Shown here: positions 29,513-39,562 of the stretch, piece by piece
Layout: every line of letters starts with the position of its first letter
Numbering within the stretch: the stretch's first letter is position 1
Origin: Pseudomonas poae
GTDB taxonomy: Bacteria; Pseudomonadota; Gammaproteobacteria; Pseudomonadales; Pseudomonadaceae
Assembly: GCA_004000515.1 (NCBI GenBank)
Contig: CP034537.1
Span: 1,364,001-1,428,000, forward strand
DNA: 64,000 bases
Direction of reading: 5' to 3'
Made by a program: the position numbers and the translations under genes
The notes under the pieces: model-generated
Databases searched by the model: none
The model's input: only the letters and a program-made list of their open reading frames with translations
Told to the model about the DNA's origin: nothing

Positions 29513-30256
29513 GGCCGCTCCCATGGGGCTTCTCCTTTTTGTGGTGTGCCATCCGAGGTAGAGGTAAAGCGCCAACAGCGCCAGCGACATGGCGAACCAC
29601 TGCACGGCATACCCCAGGTGTTTTTCCGGGCCCATGGCGACAACGGCCCAGTCGGTGTCGTACGTACCGGGGCCGGGCTCGGCACGCAGCTCGTAGGCAA
29701 AACCGCTGCGGCCCAGCTCAGCCCACAGGGCAGCGGGATGCAGGGCAGTAAGCAAACGCGGCCACTGCGCGGTGACCGGGTCGGCGTGCAACTGGAAGGT
29801 TTCGCCGGGGGCCACGTAGACCCAGGCATCGAGATTCAACGGCTGCTCAGGCGTTGTGAAAGCGGGCGGGGTGCGCCGGTCTGGCCAAGGTAACCAGCCG
29901 CGGTTGAGCAGCAGCCACAGGCCACTGGCCTGGTCGTGGAAAGGTTGCAGCAGCTCGACGCCCGCCTTGCCATCGCGCATGCGATTGTCGAGCAGCACAC
30001 TGTGTTCGGCGTCGAACTGCCCACGCAGACGAACACGGCGGAAAGCCGGATCAGCCATCTCGTCCAGTTGCGTGCTATTGACCGGCTCAGCCACACGCCG
30101 CTGCGCATAGCTGTCCACCAGCAGCTGTTTTTCATGGCCACGGGACAGCTGCCAGAACCCGAGGCCGACCATCAGCGGCAGCAGCACCAACACCACCAGC
30201 GTCGGTGCAAGCCCTGGGCGAAAGCGTTTTGTGGCGCTGGCTATACTTGTTTTCAT
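29490..30256 (-). CDS. SURF1-family oxidase assembly protein (frame broken)
   Basis: SURF1/Shy1 proteins help insert heme A into CoxA. Features are an N-terminal helix (APTLVVLVLLPLMVGLGFWQL), the signature GQFD...VLLDNR, LLLNRGWLP, and a C-terminal helix (VQWFAMSLALLALYLYLGWH). One base is missing in the plus-strand T run at 29536-29540. Without it the frame runs into the next gene and creates a false 438-residue fusion. Restored, it ends KPHGSGHESTQRV at 255 residues. Confidence 0.88.
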
Positions 30257-30294
30257 TGCCTCGCCCTCCCGATAAAAAGCCCCGGAGCCAGACC

Positions 30295-30497
30295 ATGCTC
30301 AAAGCCGCCATTGCCCTGATGCTGATCGCGACCGTCGTGAGCCTGTTCAGTGGCTTGTTCTTCCTGGTCAAGGACGAGGGCAACTCCAACCGCCTCGTCA
30401 ACGCCCTGACCGTGCGCGTAGTGCTGGCCGTGATCACCCTGGCACTGATCGCCTGGGGGTTCTTCAGCGGTCAGTTGGTGTCTCACGCCCCTGGTAA
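30295..30497 (+). CDS. DUF2909 twin-helix membrane protein (frame broken at 3' end)
   Basis: 67 residues with two helices (AAIALMLIATVVSLFSGLFF and VVLAVITLALIAWGFF), ending in the expected SHAPW. One base is missing near 30488-30491, so as given the frame runs past its stop into the antisense of coxC. It lies on the strand opposite to the rest of the cox cluster, divergent from SURF1 and convergent with coxC, as PA0109 does in PAO1. Probably associated with oxidase assembly. Confidence 0.75.
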
Positions 30498-30503
30498 CCC
30501 CCT

Positions 30504-31391
30504 TCACAACACATACACGAAGAAAAACAGCCCGATCCACACCACATCCACAAAGTGCCAATACCAACTGGCGGCCTCGAACCCGAACTGGTGCTCGGCA
30601 TTGAAATGCCCGCGCAGGATGCGCATCAGCATCACAAACAAAATGATGGTGCCGATGGTCACGTGGGCACCGTGGAACCCGGTGAGCATGAAGAACGTCG
30701 CGCCGTACACACCCGAACCCAAGGTGAGGCCCAGCTCCTTGTAGGCGTGGATGTATTCCTCGGCCTGAAAGCCCAGGAACGCCCAACCCAGCAACACCGT
30801 CAGCGCCAGCCAGATTTTCAGCGCGCCGCGATGGCCTTTGCGCAATGCATGGTGGGCGATGGTGATGGTCACGCTGGAACTGACCAGCAGAATCGTGTTG
30901 ATCAGCGGCAGGCCCCACGGGCTGATGGTGCCTTCCGGTGGCGGATACAGTTTGGGATCGGGGTTGTTGAGCAGCGGCCAGGTGAACTGGAAGTCCGGCC
31001 ACAGCATGTGGGCGATGCCTTTATGACCTTCACCCCCCAGCCACGGGCCGGACATGTGCCGGACATAAAAAAGTGCACCAAAGAATGCGATAAAGAACAT
31101 CACCTCGGAAAAGATGAACCAGGTCATGCCCCAGCGGAACGAGCGGTCCATCTGCGGGCTGTACAAACCGGCACGGCTTTCCTTGATCACCGCGCCGAAC
31201 CAGCCGAACAGCATGTAGGCCAGCAGCAGGCCACCGACGAAAAAGATCCACGGCCCGTGGGATTCCGGGCGCGCCGCCTTGAGGTCGTTGAACCACACGC
31301 CCAGGCCGTACACCGTGATCAACATGCCAAACGTGGCAATTATTGGCCATTTGCTTTGCGCTGGTACGTAGTACGTATCATGAGACGACAT
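30504..31391 (-). CDS. coxC: Cytochrome c oxidase subunit III
   Basis: A 295-residue subunit with seven predicted helices (WPIIATFGMLITVYGLGVW to VVWIGLFFFVYVL). Family motifs are FIFSEVMFFIAFF, FQAEEYIHA, FMLTGFHGAHV and WYWHFVDVVW. It stabilises the proton-loading path of subunit I. The frame is intact. It lies downstream of ctaG in the cox operon. Confidence 0.94.
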   Translation of the reverse strand: MSSHDTYYVPAQSKWPIIATFGMLITVYGLGVWFNDLKAARPESHGPWIFFVGGLLLAYMLFGWFGAVIKESRAGLYSPQMDRSFRWGMTWFIFSEVMFFIAFFGALFYVRHMSGPWLGGEGHKGIAHMLWPDFQFTWPLLNNPDPKLYPPPEGTISPWGLPLINTILLVSSSVTITIAHHALRKGHRGALKIWLALTVLLGWAFLGFQAEEYIHAYKELGLTLGSGVYGATFFMLTGFHGAHVTIGTIILFVMLMRILRGHFNAEHQFGFEAASWYWHFVDVVWIGLFFFVYVL

Positions 31392-31426
31392 GTATTCGCT
31401 CTCCTGATTGAGGGGCCAAACAGTAG

Positions 31427-31978
31427 CTAGCCGCCGGTGTGGACGGCCACCGGCGGTTGGCGCGCAGTGATATCAAACAGCGTGTACGCCAGGGTCAAAT
31501 GCTTCACATCCTTGGGCATCGCCCGGTCGACGATGAAGCGCACAGGCATCTCGATACGCTGGCCGGGTTGCAACACTTGCTGGGTGAAGCAAAAACATTC
31601 GGTCTTGTGGAAGTACATCGCCGCTTCGGCCGGGGAAATGCTCGGTACAGCCTGGGCGGTCATGGCCTTGTCGGTGGGGTTGTAGGCCACAAAAAGCATC
31701 TCGGTGACGGCCCCTGGGTTGACCACCACTTCGTCGGCCTTGGAATGAAACTCCCAGACCATGTCGATGGCGTTGGTCGACAGGAATTGCACTCGCACCT
31801 GCCGCGAAGGGTCGACAACCTGCTCGCCTTCGTACTGCCCGGCGGTCTTGCCGTTGATGCCGAATGCCTTGCACATCACGTCGTAGATCGGCACCAGGGC
31901 AAAGCCGAAGGCGAACATGGCCAGCACCAGAATCAGCAGGCGCGTGACCAGGCGTTTGAGCGGCACGGAGTCAGCCAT
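31427..31978 (-). CDS. ctaG: Copper chaperone CtaG/Cox11
   Basis: 183 residues; delivers copper to the CuB centre of CoxA. One N-terminal helix (LLILVLAMFAFGFALVPIYDVMCKAFG) carries a conserved Cys at its periplasmic end, and the copper motif ECFCFTQQ (CxC) is present. ATG 31978 with AGGTGAG 5 nt upstream is preferred to a GTG 9 bp earlier. It lies between coxA and coxC. Confidence 0.93.
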   Translation of the reverse strand: MADSVPLKRLVTRLLILVLAMFAFGFALVPIYDVMCKAFGINGKTAGQYEGEQVVDPSRQVRVQFLSTNAIDMVWEFHSKADEVVVNPGAVTEMLFVAYNPTDKAMTAQAVPSISPAEAAMYFHKTECFCFTQQVLQPGQRIEMPVRFIVDRAMPKDVKHLTLAYTLFDITARQPPVAVHTGG

Positions 31979-31991
31979 GACACTCACCTAC

Positions 31992-32006
31992 TGTGGGAGC
32001 GGGCTG
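31992..32006. repeat. Solo REP fragment
   Basis: TGTGGGAGCGGGCTG matches the outer arm of the local REPIN class without an inverted partner. It lies in the short gap between ctaG and coxA. Confidence 0.6.
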
Positions 32007-32020
32007 AGTGGCCAGGGTGT

Positions 32021-33606
32021 TCATTTGACCTCCGGCGGCGTAGTAAACGTGTGATAAGGCGCGGGCGAAGGAATACTCCACTCCAGCCCTTCAGCCCCAT
32101 CCCACGGCTTGGCCGGAGCAGGTGGGCCGCCACGGATGCACTTGATCACGATGAACAGGAAGAAGATCTGCGTGGCACCAAACATGAACGCGCCAATCGA
32201 GGAGACCATGTTGAAGTCAGCGAATTGCAGGTTGTAGTCGGGCACCCGGCGCGGCATGCCGGCCAGCCCCACGAAGTGCATCGGGAAGAACGCCATGTTC
32301 ATGCCCACGAAAGACAACCAGAAGTGCAGCTTGCCCAGGGTTTCGTCGTACATGTGGCCGGTCCATTTCGGCAGCCAATAATAGGCCGAGGCGAAGATGC
32401 CGAAGATCGCACCGGGCACCAGTACGTAATGGAAATGCGCCACCACGAAGTAGGTGTCGTGGTACTGGAAGTCCGCCGGGGCGATCGCCAGCATCAGCCC
32501 GGAGAAGCCGCCGATGGTGAACAAAATCACAAAGGCCACCGCGAACAGCATTGGCGTCTCGAACGTCAGCGAGCCTTGCCACATGGTGCTGACCCAGTTG
32601 AACACCTTCACCCCGGTGGGCACGGCGATCAGCAGCGTGGCGTACATGAAGAACAACTCGCCCACCAGCGGGATACCCACCACGAACATGTGGTGCGCCC
32701 ATACGATGAATGACAGGAACGCGATGCTCGCCGTGGCGTAGACCATCGAGGTGTAGCCGAACAATGGTTTGCGCGAGAAGGTCGGGATGATCGAGCTGAC
32801 GGCGCCAAAGGCCGGCAGGATCATGATGTACACCTCGGGGTGACCGAAGAACCAGAACACATGCTGGAACAGCACCGGGTCACCGCCGCCGGCCGCACTG
32901 AAGAAGCTGGTGCCGAAGTGGATGTCCATCAGCATCATGGTCACGCAGCCCGCCAGCACCGGCATCACCGCGATCAGCAGGAACGCGGTGATCAGCCAGG
33001 TCCATACGAACAGCGGCATTTTCATCAACGTCATGCCGGGCGCGCGCAGGTTGAGGATGGTGGCGACCACGTTGATTGCGCCCATGATCGAGCTGATACC
33101 CATCAGGTGAATCGCAAAATGAAGAACGTCACGCTTTCCGGCGCGTAGGTGGTGGAGAGCGGGGCGTAGAAGGTCCAGCCGAAATTCGGCCCGCCGCCAG
33201 GCGTAAACAGCGTGGAGACCAGCAGCAGGAACGCCGCCGGCAGCAACCAGAAGCTGAAGTTGTTCATACGCGGCAGGGCCATGTCCGGCGCGCCGATCAT
33301 CAGCGGGATCATCCAGTTGGCCAGGCCGACGAACGCCGGCATCACCGCGCCGAACACCATGATCAGGCCGTGCATGGTGGTCATCTGGTTGAAGAACGCC
33401 GGCTCCACGATCTGCAAGCCGGGCTGAAACAGTTCGGCGCGGATCACCATGGCGAACGAGCCGCCGAGCAAGAACATGGTGAAGGCGAACCACAGGTACA
33501 TCGTGCCGATATCTTTGTGGTTGGTGGTCAGCACCCAGCGCATCAGGCCTTTGGCGGGGCCGTGGGCATGGTCGGCGTGACCATGGTCATCGATCACAGT
33601 GCTCAT
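32021..33606 (-). CDS. coxA: Cytochrome c oxidase subunit I (frame broken)
   Basis: The catalytic subunit with heme a, heme a3 and CuB. Twelve helices are expected. Motifs include RWVLTTNHKDIG, MTTMHGLIMVF (heme a His), WFFGHPEVYIMILP (CuB His/Tyr), IVWAHHMF (CuB His pair), and VVAHFHYVL (heme His). One T is missing on the coding strand near plus positions 33116-33119 (expected SVTFFIFAIHLMGISS). Restored length is 528 residues. ATG 33606 starts MSTVIDDHGHADHAHG, a His-rich N-terminus. Confidence 0.94.
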
Positions 33607-33664
33607 GGCCGTTCTCCTGCAAGCGAGTGGGCGGGGCGGTTCGGGGCAAAGGCTCTGAGCGCGG

Positions 33665-34792
33665 TCATTTGCTTTCTGCCTGTTTCAAAGCCAGCACATC
33701 CTTGGGCGTGACCATGTCGCCTTTGTTGTTGCCCCAGGCGTTGCGTTCGTAGGTCACCACGGCGGCGATATCCACTTCCGACAACTGCTTGCCGAAGGCG
33801 GCCATGGCGGTGCCGGGCTTGCCGAAGTAGACGCGGTGCAGGTGGTCTTCCTTAGGCCCGGTTGCGATTGGCGAGCCCTTAAGCGCCGGGAACATCGGCG
33901 GCAGGCCTTGGCCTTCAGCCTGGTGACAGGCCACGCAAGTGGTGTGGTAGACCTTGTCGCCACGGGCCACCAGTTCTTCCAGCGTCCACTCTTTGGAGGT
34001 CAGCTCTTTGAGCTTGGCGGCTTCTTCCTTACGCTCGCCGAGCCAGGTGTCGTAGTCCGCCTTGGACTTGACCTCGACCACGATGGGCATGAACCCGTGG
34101 TCCTTGCCGCACAGTTCGGCGCACTGGCCACGGTAGATGCCGGGTTTCTCGACGCGGGTCCAGGCCTCGTTGACGAAGCCGGGGATCGCATCGCGCTTGA
34201 CCGCAAAGGCCGGCACCCACCAGGAGTGGATCACGTCGGCAGCCGTCACCAGGAAACGCACTTTGGCCCCTACCGGCAACACCAGCGGCTGGTCGACTTC
34301 CAACAGGTAATGTTCGCCTTTCACGGCCTGGTTATGGATTTGCTCGGCGGGTGTGGCCAGGTTGCTGAAGAACTCCACGTCCTGGCCCAGGTATTTGTAA
34401 TGCCACTTCCACTGATAGCCGGTGACCTGGATATCGATATCCGATTCACTGCTGTCGTAGATGTTGATCAGGGTCTTGGTTGCCGGAATGGCCATGGCCA
34501 CCAGGATCAGCAAGGGCACCACGGTCCAGAGGATTTCCACGGTCGTGCTCTCGTGGAACTTCGCCGCCACCTGGCCCGTAGACCGGCGGTGCAGGATCAT
34601 CGACCAGAACATCGCGCCAAACACGACGATGCCGATCACCACACAAATCCAGAAAATGGTCATGTGCAGGTCAAACACGGCGTGACTGACCTCTGTAGCC
34701 CCTGGCGCCATATTCGTTGTCCAGGCGGCGTGCGCCTGGCCGAATACCGACCACAACAGGAGGCCCATCCAAACGTGTGGATGTCGCGTCAT
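33665..34792 (-). CDS. coxB: Cytochrome c oxidase subunit II with fused cytochrome c domain
   Basis: 375 residues. A signal/first segment is followed by two membrane helices (TIFWICVVIGIVVFGAMFW and LLILVAMAIPATKTL). The CuA domain shows HSWWVPAF and CAELCGKDHGFM, and a C-terminal cytochrome c domain carries CVACHQ with a distal PPMFP region. The fusion defines a caa3-type oxidase that takes electrons through its own heme c. It is first gene of the cox operon. The frame is intact. Confidence 0.95.
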   Translation of the reverse strand: MTRHPHVWMGLLLWSVFGQAHAAWTTNMAPGATEVSHAVFDLHMTIFWICVVIGIVVFGAMFWSMILHRRSTGQVAAKFHESTTVEILWTVVPLLILVAMAIPATKTLINIYDSSESDIDIQVTGYQWKWHYKYLGQDVEFFSNLATPAEQIHNQAVKGEHYLLEVDQPLVLPVGAKVRFLVTAADVIHSWWVPAFAVKRDAIPGFVNEAWTRVEKPGIYRGQCAELCGKDHGFMPIVVEVKSKADYDTWLGERKEEAAKLKELTSKEWTLEELVARGDKVYHTTCVACHQAEGQGLPPMFPALKGSPIATGPKEDHLHRVYFGKPGTAMAAFGKQLSEVDIAAVVTYERNAWGNNKGDMVTPKDVLALKQAESK

Positions 34793-35159
34793 TGCGGGTT
34801 CCCCTTATCGTTCTTGTTATCCCGCCGGTTTGCACCTGCGTCGAAGGGAGCGGCTTCCATACTGCTTACAACCGCTTAGCCTCACCTGCTTATGCAGTCT
34901 GGCGTCATCAGCTAATTGCGTACAAACCCGAGTATAGACAGGCTCTGCAACCCCGCAATGTGTAGGGACAAATGAGTAAAAACAGACGGGCGGAGCCAAT
35001 AAAACCGGGGGCGGAATCGTTTATCCGACGAACGATGGCAATTCGATATAACAGGGGCGCATAACCATGAAATAATTATGACAAATGCGTCTTAGGCGCT
35101 CGTATAAACGAGCTACCTTATCCTCTCCCTTTTCCTACGCCTGCATCACTGGAGCCTTC
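34793..35159. other. Divergent promoter region of cox operon
   Basis: 367 bp between coxB (minus) and the next plus-strand gene. It has AT-rich tracts (about 34970-35080) but no motif that I can assign firmly. No coding potential is seen. Confidence 0.4.
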
Positions 35160-35806
35160 ATGAACACCGCCGCATTGCGCGAGCAGATTTCCGTGCCCAT
35201 CAACACGAAGCCAGCACGGGCCAGCTTGCCCAGCAACTGGAAACCCAATTGCCGCACCTGCATTCGGCCATCTCCCTGGCTGACGGTGATCGCAACATCG
35301 TTATGACCCGCTTCGTCACCGCCTACATCGACCTCGTCCCGGATTTGCTTGACGCCGCCAACGACGTGGCCCGCGAGGCCGGCATCGAAAGCCAGATCAA
35401 GCCGGTGCTGAAAATTGCCGAGCATTTCTTCCTGCAACCGCCCGCGATCTTGGCCGGCCATGTAGGGCTCGATGGCCTGCTGGACGAAGCCTACCTGGCT
35501 CACCGTTTGGTGGAAGAGGTCAACGATCTGTATATCAAGCACTTCGGCCAGCCGTTGATTCCAGCGGACACTACTGTGGCCAACTTGATCGCCCACCAAC
35601 TAATCGGCGAAGAATTCGCCAACCAATTGGATGAAGCGGTGCATTTGGCAGTGGATGAGATGCTCAACGAAGACAGCTTTGCGCTGGAATCGGTGGAGGC
35701 CTACCGCGAGACGCTCAAGAGCCCGAATACGGAGGCGGCGTGGAAGCGTTGGCCGTGCCTGTCGCGGCAGTTGGGGGTTGAGTTGGCACTGGATCAGCCG
35801 GCTTAA
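35160..35806 (+). CDS. Conserved hypothetical protein, PA0104-like (frame broken)
   Basis: Starts MNTAALREQIS at ATG 35160. One base is missing near 35189-35193 (expected ISRAHQHEASTGQLAQQLE), after which the frame is intact to 35806. Restored length is 215 residues, soluble and helical, with no signal peptide. Notable segments are LADGDRNIVMTRFVTAYIDLVPD and VEEVNDLYIKHFGQPLIP. I do not recognise a function. It is divergent from the cox operon. Confidence 0.7.
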
Positions 35807-35830
35807 ATTTCGAAGTCGATAGCGATCAAA

Positions 35831-35921
35831 TGTGGGAGCCGGGCTTGCCCGCGATGGCGGTGGACCAGTCAGCTATTTTTTGACTGACCCACCTCCATCG
35901 CGGGCAAGCCCGGCTCCCACA
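35831..35921. repeat. REPIN, GGGCTTGCCCGCGATGG class
   Basis: TGTGGGAGCCGGGCTTGCCC-GCGATGG and its inverted copy flank about 35 bp. It is located between the convergent PA0104-like and SulP genes. Confidence 0.9.
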
Positions 35922-35935
35922 GTGTTTTGGGGTGC

Positions 35936-37465
35936 TCAGACTATCGCCGAACCTATCCCTGTAGTCATACGCACCCGACCTTCCAACCGACGCTTCAACC
36001 CCCGCGCTTCAATCACCAGCTTCGAGCCTTTCGCCGCGTTGGCTCGCCCCCATTCCTCCAGCAGCTCCAGGCAGGAATGGTCGATGTAACTCAGGTTATT
36101 CAGCGGCACATGCACTGTGGTCCCCGCCGGTACCGTCGACAGCACCTGGGTCAGTGCCGGCACTTTCAAAAAGGTCGCCGCACCGGTCAATCGCAGCTCC
36201 ATCTCGCCGTCCTGGGGCAAATCAATCAGGCTGACTTTCAACCGTGATGCCTTGAACGCCAACTTCACCAACGTCAGCCCGAAGCCCACCAGCACACCGG
36301 TCAGCAGGTCGGTGAAGATGATCGCCAGCGCAGTGGCGGCATAAGTGAACATCGGCATCCGTCCATATCGTCCCAAGGCCTTGAACGCTTTGAGGTCCAC
36401 CAGCTTGATCCCGGTGTACACCAACACACCCGCCAGGCTCGCCACCGGAATGCTTTGCAGCACGCTCGACAGCAACAACACGAACGCCAGCAGCCACAGG
36501 CCATGGAACATCGCCGACAGCCGCGTGGTGGCGCCCGCCTGTACGTTGGCCGAACTGCGTACGATCACGCCGGTCATCGGCAACGCACCGACCAAGCCGC
36601 AGAGCATGTTGCCGACACCTTGGGCGGACAATTCCTTGTCGAAATCAGAACGCTGGCCGCTGTGCATGCGGTCAACCGCTGCGGCGGAAAGCAGGGTTTC
36701 CGCACTGGCGATAAACGCCACGGCAAATGCCGCGATCAGCAGTTGCGGATCAGCCAGGTTCAGCAGGTCGCTGGGGCGCAGCCAGTCGATAGCATCGGCG
36801 AGGTTTTCCGGGACTTCCACACGCTTGACCTGCAATGCCAGCAGCAGGCTGACCGCAGTGGTCAGGCCCACGCCCAGCAGGGCACCGGGTACAAAACGCA
36901 GGCGTGCCGGGCGCAATTTGTCCCACAGGTACATCACCAGCATGGTCGACAACCCAAGCAAACCTGCCTGCCAACCCAGGCTTGGAATGGCCTGTGCCAC
37001 TGCCGCCGGAAAGCCAGCCAGGTTATCCAGCCCGGAAGGCTTGGGCGCGCCATCGAGCATCACGTGGATCTGCGACAGCACAATCAGCACACCGATCCCC
37101 GCCAGCATGCCGTACACCACCGCCGGCGCCGTAACACGAAACCAGCAGCCGAGGCGCAAGCGCCCCGCCACCAGTTGCAGGAAGCCCGCCAGCAGCAGAA
37201 TCGGCCCGAGCATCAACATGCCGTGTTGGCGCACCAACTCGAACACCAACACCGCCAAGCCTGCCGCCGGACCACTGACCTGCAACGGCGACCCCGCCAG
37301 CCAACCCACCACCAAGCCCCCGATGATGCCGGTAATCAGGCCCTTGGCCGGCGGCATCCCGGACGCAATCGCGATCCCCATGCACAAGGGCAGGGCGACC
37401 AGAAACACAACCACGGAGGCGAGCAGCTCCCGTGGCAGTACAGCTTTCAATTGAGCAGCACGCAT
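35936..37465 (-). CDS. SulP-family anion transporter with STAS domain
   Basis: A 509-residue SLC26/SulP transporter: about 12-14 helices (VVVFLVALPLCMGIAIASGMPPAKGLITGIIGG is the family start), VSGPAAGLAVLV, then a C-terminal STAS domain ending in the Ser-containing loop LNNLSYIDHSCLELLEEW. Substrates in the family include sulfate and bicarbonate. The next gene upstream is a carbonic anhydrase 85 bp away on the same strand, so bicarbonate is the more likely cargo. The frame is intact. Confidence 0.88.
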   Translation of the reverse strand: MRAAQLKAVLPRELLASVVVFLVALPLCMGIAIASGMPPAKGLITGIIGGLVVGWLAGSPLQVSGPAAGLAVLVFELVRQHGMLMLGPILLLAGFLQLVAGRLRLGCWFRVTAPAVVYGMLAGIGVLIVLSQIHVMLDGAPKPSGLDNLAGFPAAVAQAIPSLGWQAGLLGLSTMLVMYLWDKLRPARLRFVPGALLGVGLTTAVSLLLALQVKRVEVPENLADAIDWLRPSDLLNLADPQLLIAAFAVAFIASAETLLSAAAVDRMHSGQRSDFDKELSAQGVGNMLCGLVGALPMTGVIVRSSANVQAGATTRLSAMFHGLWLLAFVLLLSSVLQSIPVASLAGVLVYTGIKLVDLKAFKALGRYGRMPMFTYAATALAIIFTDLLTGVLVGFGLTLVKLAFKASRLKVSLIDLPQDGEMELRLTGAATFLKVPALTQVLSTVPAGTTVHVPLNNLSYIDHSCLELLEEWGRANAAKGSKLVIEARGLKRRLEGRVRMTTGIGSAIV

Positions 37466-37550
37466 GATGACTCTCCCGAGGCATTCGCCGGGCGTGGCAA
37501 CGCCTGGCTGCTCTAATGGCAGCCATCGCGTTACCCGGCAGGGAAGTGTT

Positions 37551-38282
37551 TTAGAAGCGCGCTTTAGGCGTCGCGGAAGGAATCGGGCCTTCGCCGCTCA
37601 ACGGTCGGAACGCCGATTGATCCGCATCGTAGGCCCGGATCTCGCTGGTCTCGATGTTGTAGATCCAACCATGGATAAACAAATGACCATTGGCCATGCG
37701 CGAAGCCACGGAAGGGTGGGTGCGCAGATGTTGCAGCTGGGCGATGACGTTTTCTTCGGTCAGCACCTTCATGCTCTCGCCTTCATTGGCGCAGTCGCAG
37801 TTGTCGTGAACCATGGTCTTGGCGACCTCGGCATGCCGCAGCCAAGCCTTGACCGTCGGCATCTTCTCCAGGCTATCGGGGTTGAGCACCGCGCGCATGG
37901 CGCCGCAATCGGAATGCCCACAGACAATGATGTGCTGCACGCCCAACGCCAGTACGGCGTACTCGATGGCCGTCGATACACCGCCGTTCATCTGCCCATA
38001 AGGCGGCACCACGTTGCCGACGTTACGGGTCACGAACAAATCACCCGGGGAGCTTTGGGTGATCAGCTCGGGCACGATGCGCGAGTCTGCACAGGTAATG
38101 AACATCGCCCGCGGGCTCTGGGCCGTGGCGAGTTTCTTGAAGAGTTCTTCCTGCTGGGGGAAGACGTCGTGATGGAAATGCAAAAAGCCGTCAACGATAT
38201 GCTGCAGCGCTGCATCGGCGGATTCCGCCACCTGAGGGGCTGAAGCCGACGCAGCCAACGGCTGTTTATCCTTGTCACTCAT
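37551..38282 (-). CDS. Beta-class carbonic anhydrase
   Basis: 243 residues, converting CO2 and bicarbonate with a zinc ion. Zinc ligands are seen in MFITCADSRIVPE (Cys, and the Asp-Arg dyad) and IIVCGHSDCGAM (His, Cys). There is no signal peptide, although an Ala/Gln-rich N-terminal extension is present. By position it corresponds to P. aeruginosa PA0102 (psCA1). Coupled with the SulP gene it would supply or trap bicarbonate in the cytosol. Confidence 0.93.
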   Translation of the reverse strand: MSDKDKQPLAASASAPQVAESADAALQHIVDGFLHFHHDVFPQQEELFKKLATAQSPRAMFITCADSRIVPELITQSSPGDLFVTRNVGNVVPPYGQMNGGVSTAIEYAVLALGVQHIIVCGHSDCGAMRAVLNPDSLEKMPTVKAWLRHAEVAKTMVHDNCDCANEGESMKVLTEENVIAQLQHLRTHPSVASRMANGHLFIHGWIYNIETSEIRAYDADQSAFRPLSGEGPIPSATPKARF

Positions 38283-38498
38283 GATTCATCCTCTTGATTA
38301 ATGCAGGGGAGTGTTCAGGTTAGTCCGGCGCCAAGCAGAAAAATTTCCTACAACGACGACGCCGACTCGTCAGTCACTCGATGAACAAGGTAACCGCCGA
38401 AACTTAACTCAAACTGAATGAACCGCTCTAGAACGCGGCTTTCAGTGATGTCATAACGCGACTATTCCTACAGGAACGGTGCATTCTTCCCTATCAGT

Positions 38499-39557
38499 CT
38501 ACAACAATGCCATCTGCCTGCCCGGCGGGCAGAACGCCGTGCAGTCCAGATTGAAACCCTCCCGACGATTGAGCCCCAACCGCTTGATCGCCTTGCTGAA
38601 GCGCTGGGCCAGCAAATCGGCAAATGGCCCCTCGCCACGCATGCGCACGCCGAAGCGACTGTCGTACACCTCGCCGCCGCGCACCTGGCGCACCAAACTC
38701 ATCACGTGGGCCGCGCGCTGAGGGTAATGCGCCGCCAGCCATTCCTCGAACAGCGGCGCCACCTCCAGCGGCAGGCGCAGCATCATGTACGCCGCACTTT
38801 GCGCACCGGCTGCATGGGCTTCTGCGAGCAGGCTCTCCAGCTCACTGTCGTTGATCATCGGGATCATCGGCGAACACAGCACGCCTACCGGGATGCCCGC
38901 CTCGCGCATTACCCTGATCGCCCGCAGCCGCGCCTTGGGTGCTGCGGTACGTGGCTCCAGGATGCGCTTGAGCTCGTCGTCCAGGCTGGTGAGGCTGATC
39001 ATCACCGCCACCAGGCGCTGCCTGGCCAACTCGGTCAGCAGGTCGAGATCGCGCAGTATCAGCGAGCCCTTGGTGATGATAGTCACCGGGTGCCGGTAGC
39101 GCAGCAGCACTTCGAGGGTTTGTCGGGTGATCGTGTACTCACGCTCGATAGGCTGGTACGGGTCGGTATTAGAGCCCAGGTTAATCGGCGCACACACGTA
39201 GCCAGGCTTCGACAGTTGCTGCTCCAGCACGTCGGCGGCATTGCTCTTGGCGATCAACTTGGTTTCGAAATCCAGCCCCGGCGACATGTCCCAATACGCA
39301 TGGCTGGGCCGCGCATAGCAGTAGATACAGCCATGCTCGCACCCACGATAGGGATTGATCGAACGGTCGAACGGCAGGTCCGGAGAGTTGTTGCGGGTGA
39401 TGATGGTCTTGGCCGTTTCGATGCGCACTTCCGTGCCCTGGGTTGGCGGGACTTCCTGATACCAGCCGTCGTCCTCGGCCACGCTGACGGTAGGCGCAAA
39501 GCGGTTATGCAGGTTGGTGGCCGTGCCCCGGCCACGGGGCGGCAGCGGAGTAGACAT
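38499..39557 (-). CDS. PA0069-family radical SAM protein, SOS-controlled
   Basis: 352 residues. The radical SAM [4Fe-4S] motif is CEHGCIYCYAR (CxxxCxxC), preceded by NPYRGCEHG. Other family features are NLGSNTDPYQPIEREYTITR and ITKGSLILRD, shared with SplB/Rv2578c-like proteins related to DNA photoproduct lyases. The C-terminus has DCTAFCPPGRQMALL. A perfect LexA box lies just upstream. A DNA-damage role is inferred from regulation and family. ATG 39557 follows GAGG by 8 nt. Confidence 0.85.
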   Translation of the reverse strand: MSTPLPPRGRGTATNLHNRFAPTVSVAEDDGWYQEVPPTQGTEVRIETAKTIITRNNSPDLPFDRSINPYRGCEHGCIYCYARPSHAYWDMSPGLDFETKLIAKSNAADVLEQQLSKPGYVCAPINLGSNTDPYQPIEREYTITRQTLEVLLRYRHPVTIITKGSLILRDLDLLTELARQRLVAVMISLTSLDDELKRILEPRTAAPKARLRAIRVMREAGIPVGVLCSPMIPMINDSELESLLAEAHAAGAQSAAYMMLRLPLEVAPLFEEWLAAHYPQRAAHVMSLVRQVRGGEVYDSRFGVRMRGEGPFADLLAQRFSKAIKRLGLNRREGFNLDCTAFCPPGRQMALL

Positions 39558-39562
39558 GAAAA

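Noticed and set aside
28940..30256. A 438-codon open frame that looks like a SURF1 fusion protein
   Set aside because: The join lacks a domain linker and the SURF1 end (KPHGSGHESTQRV) is present in the alternative frame after adding one base in a T/A run. It is two overlapping genes with a frame error.
30205..30744. A 179-codon reading of the DUF2909 gene running over coxC
   Set aside because: The run-on results from one missing base before the expected stop (SHAPW). The extra residues are antisense of coxC.
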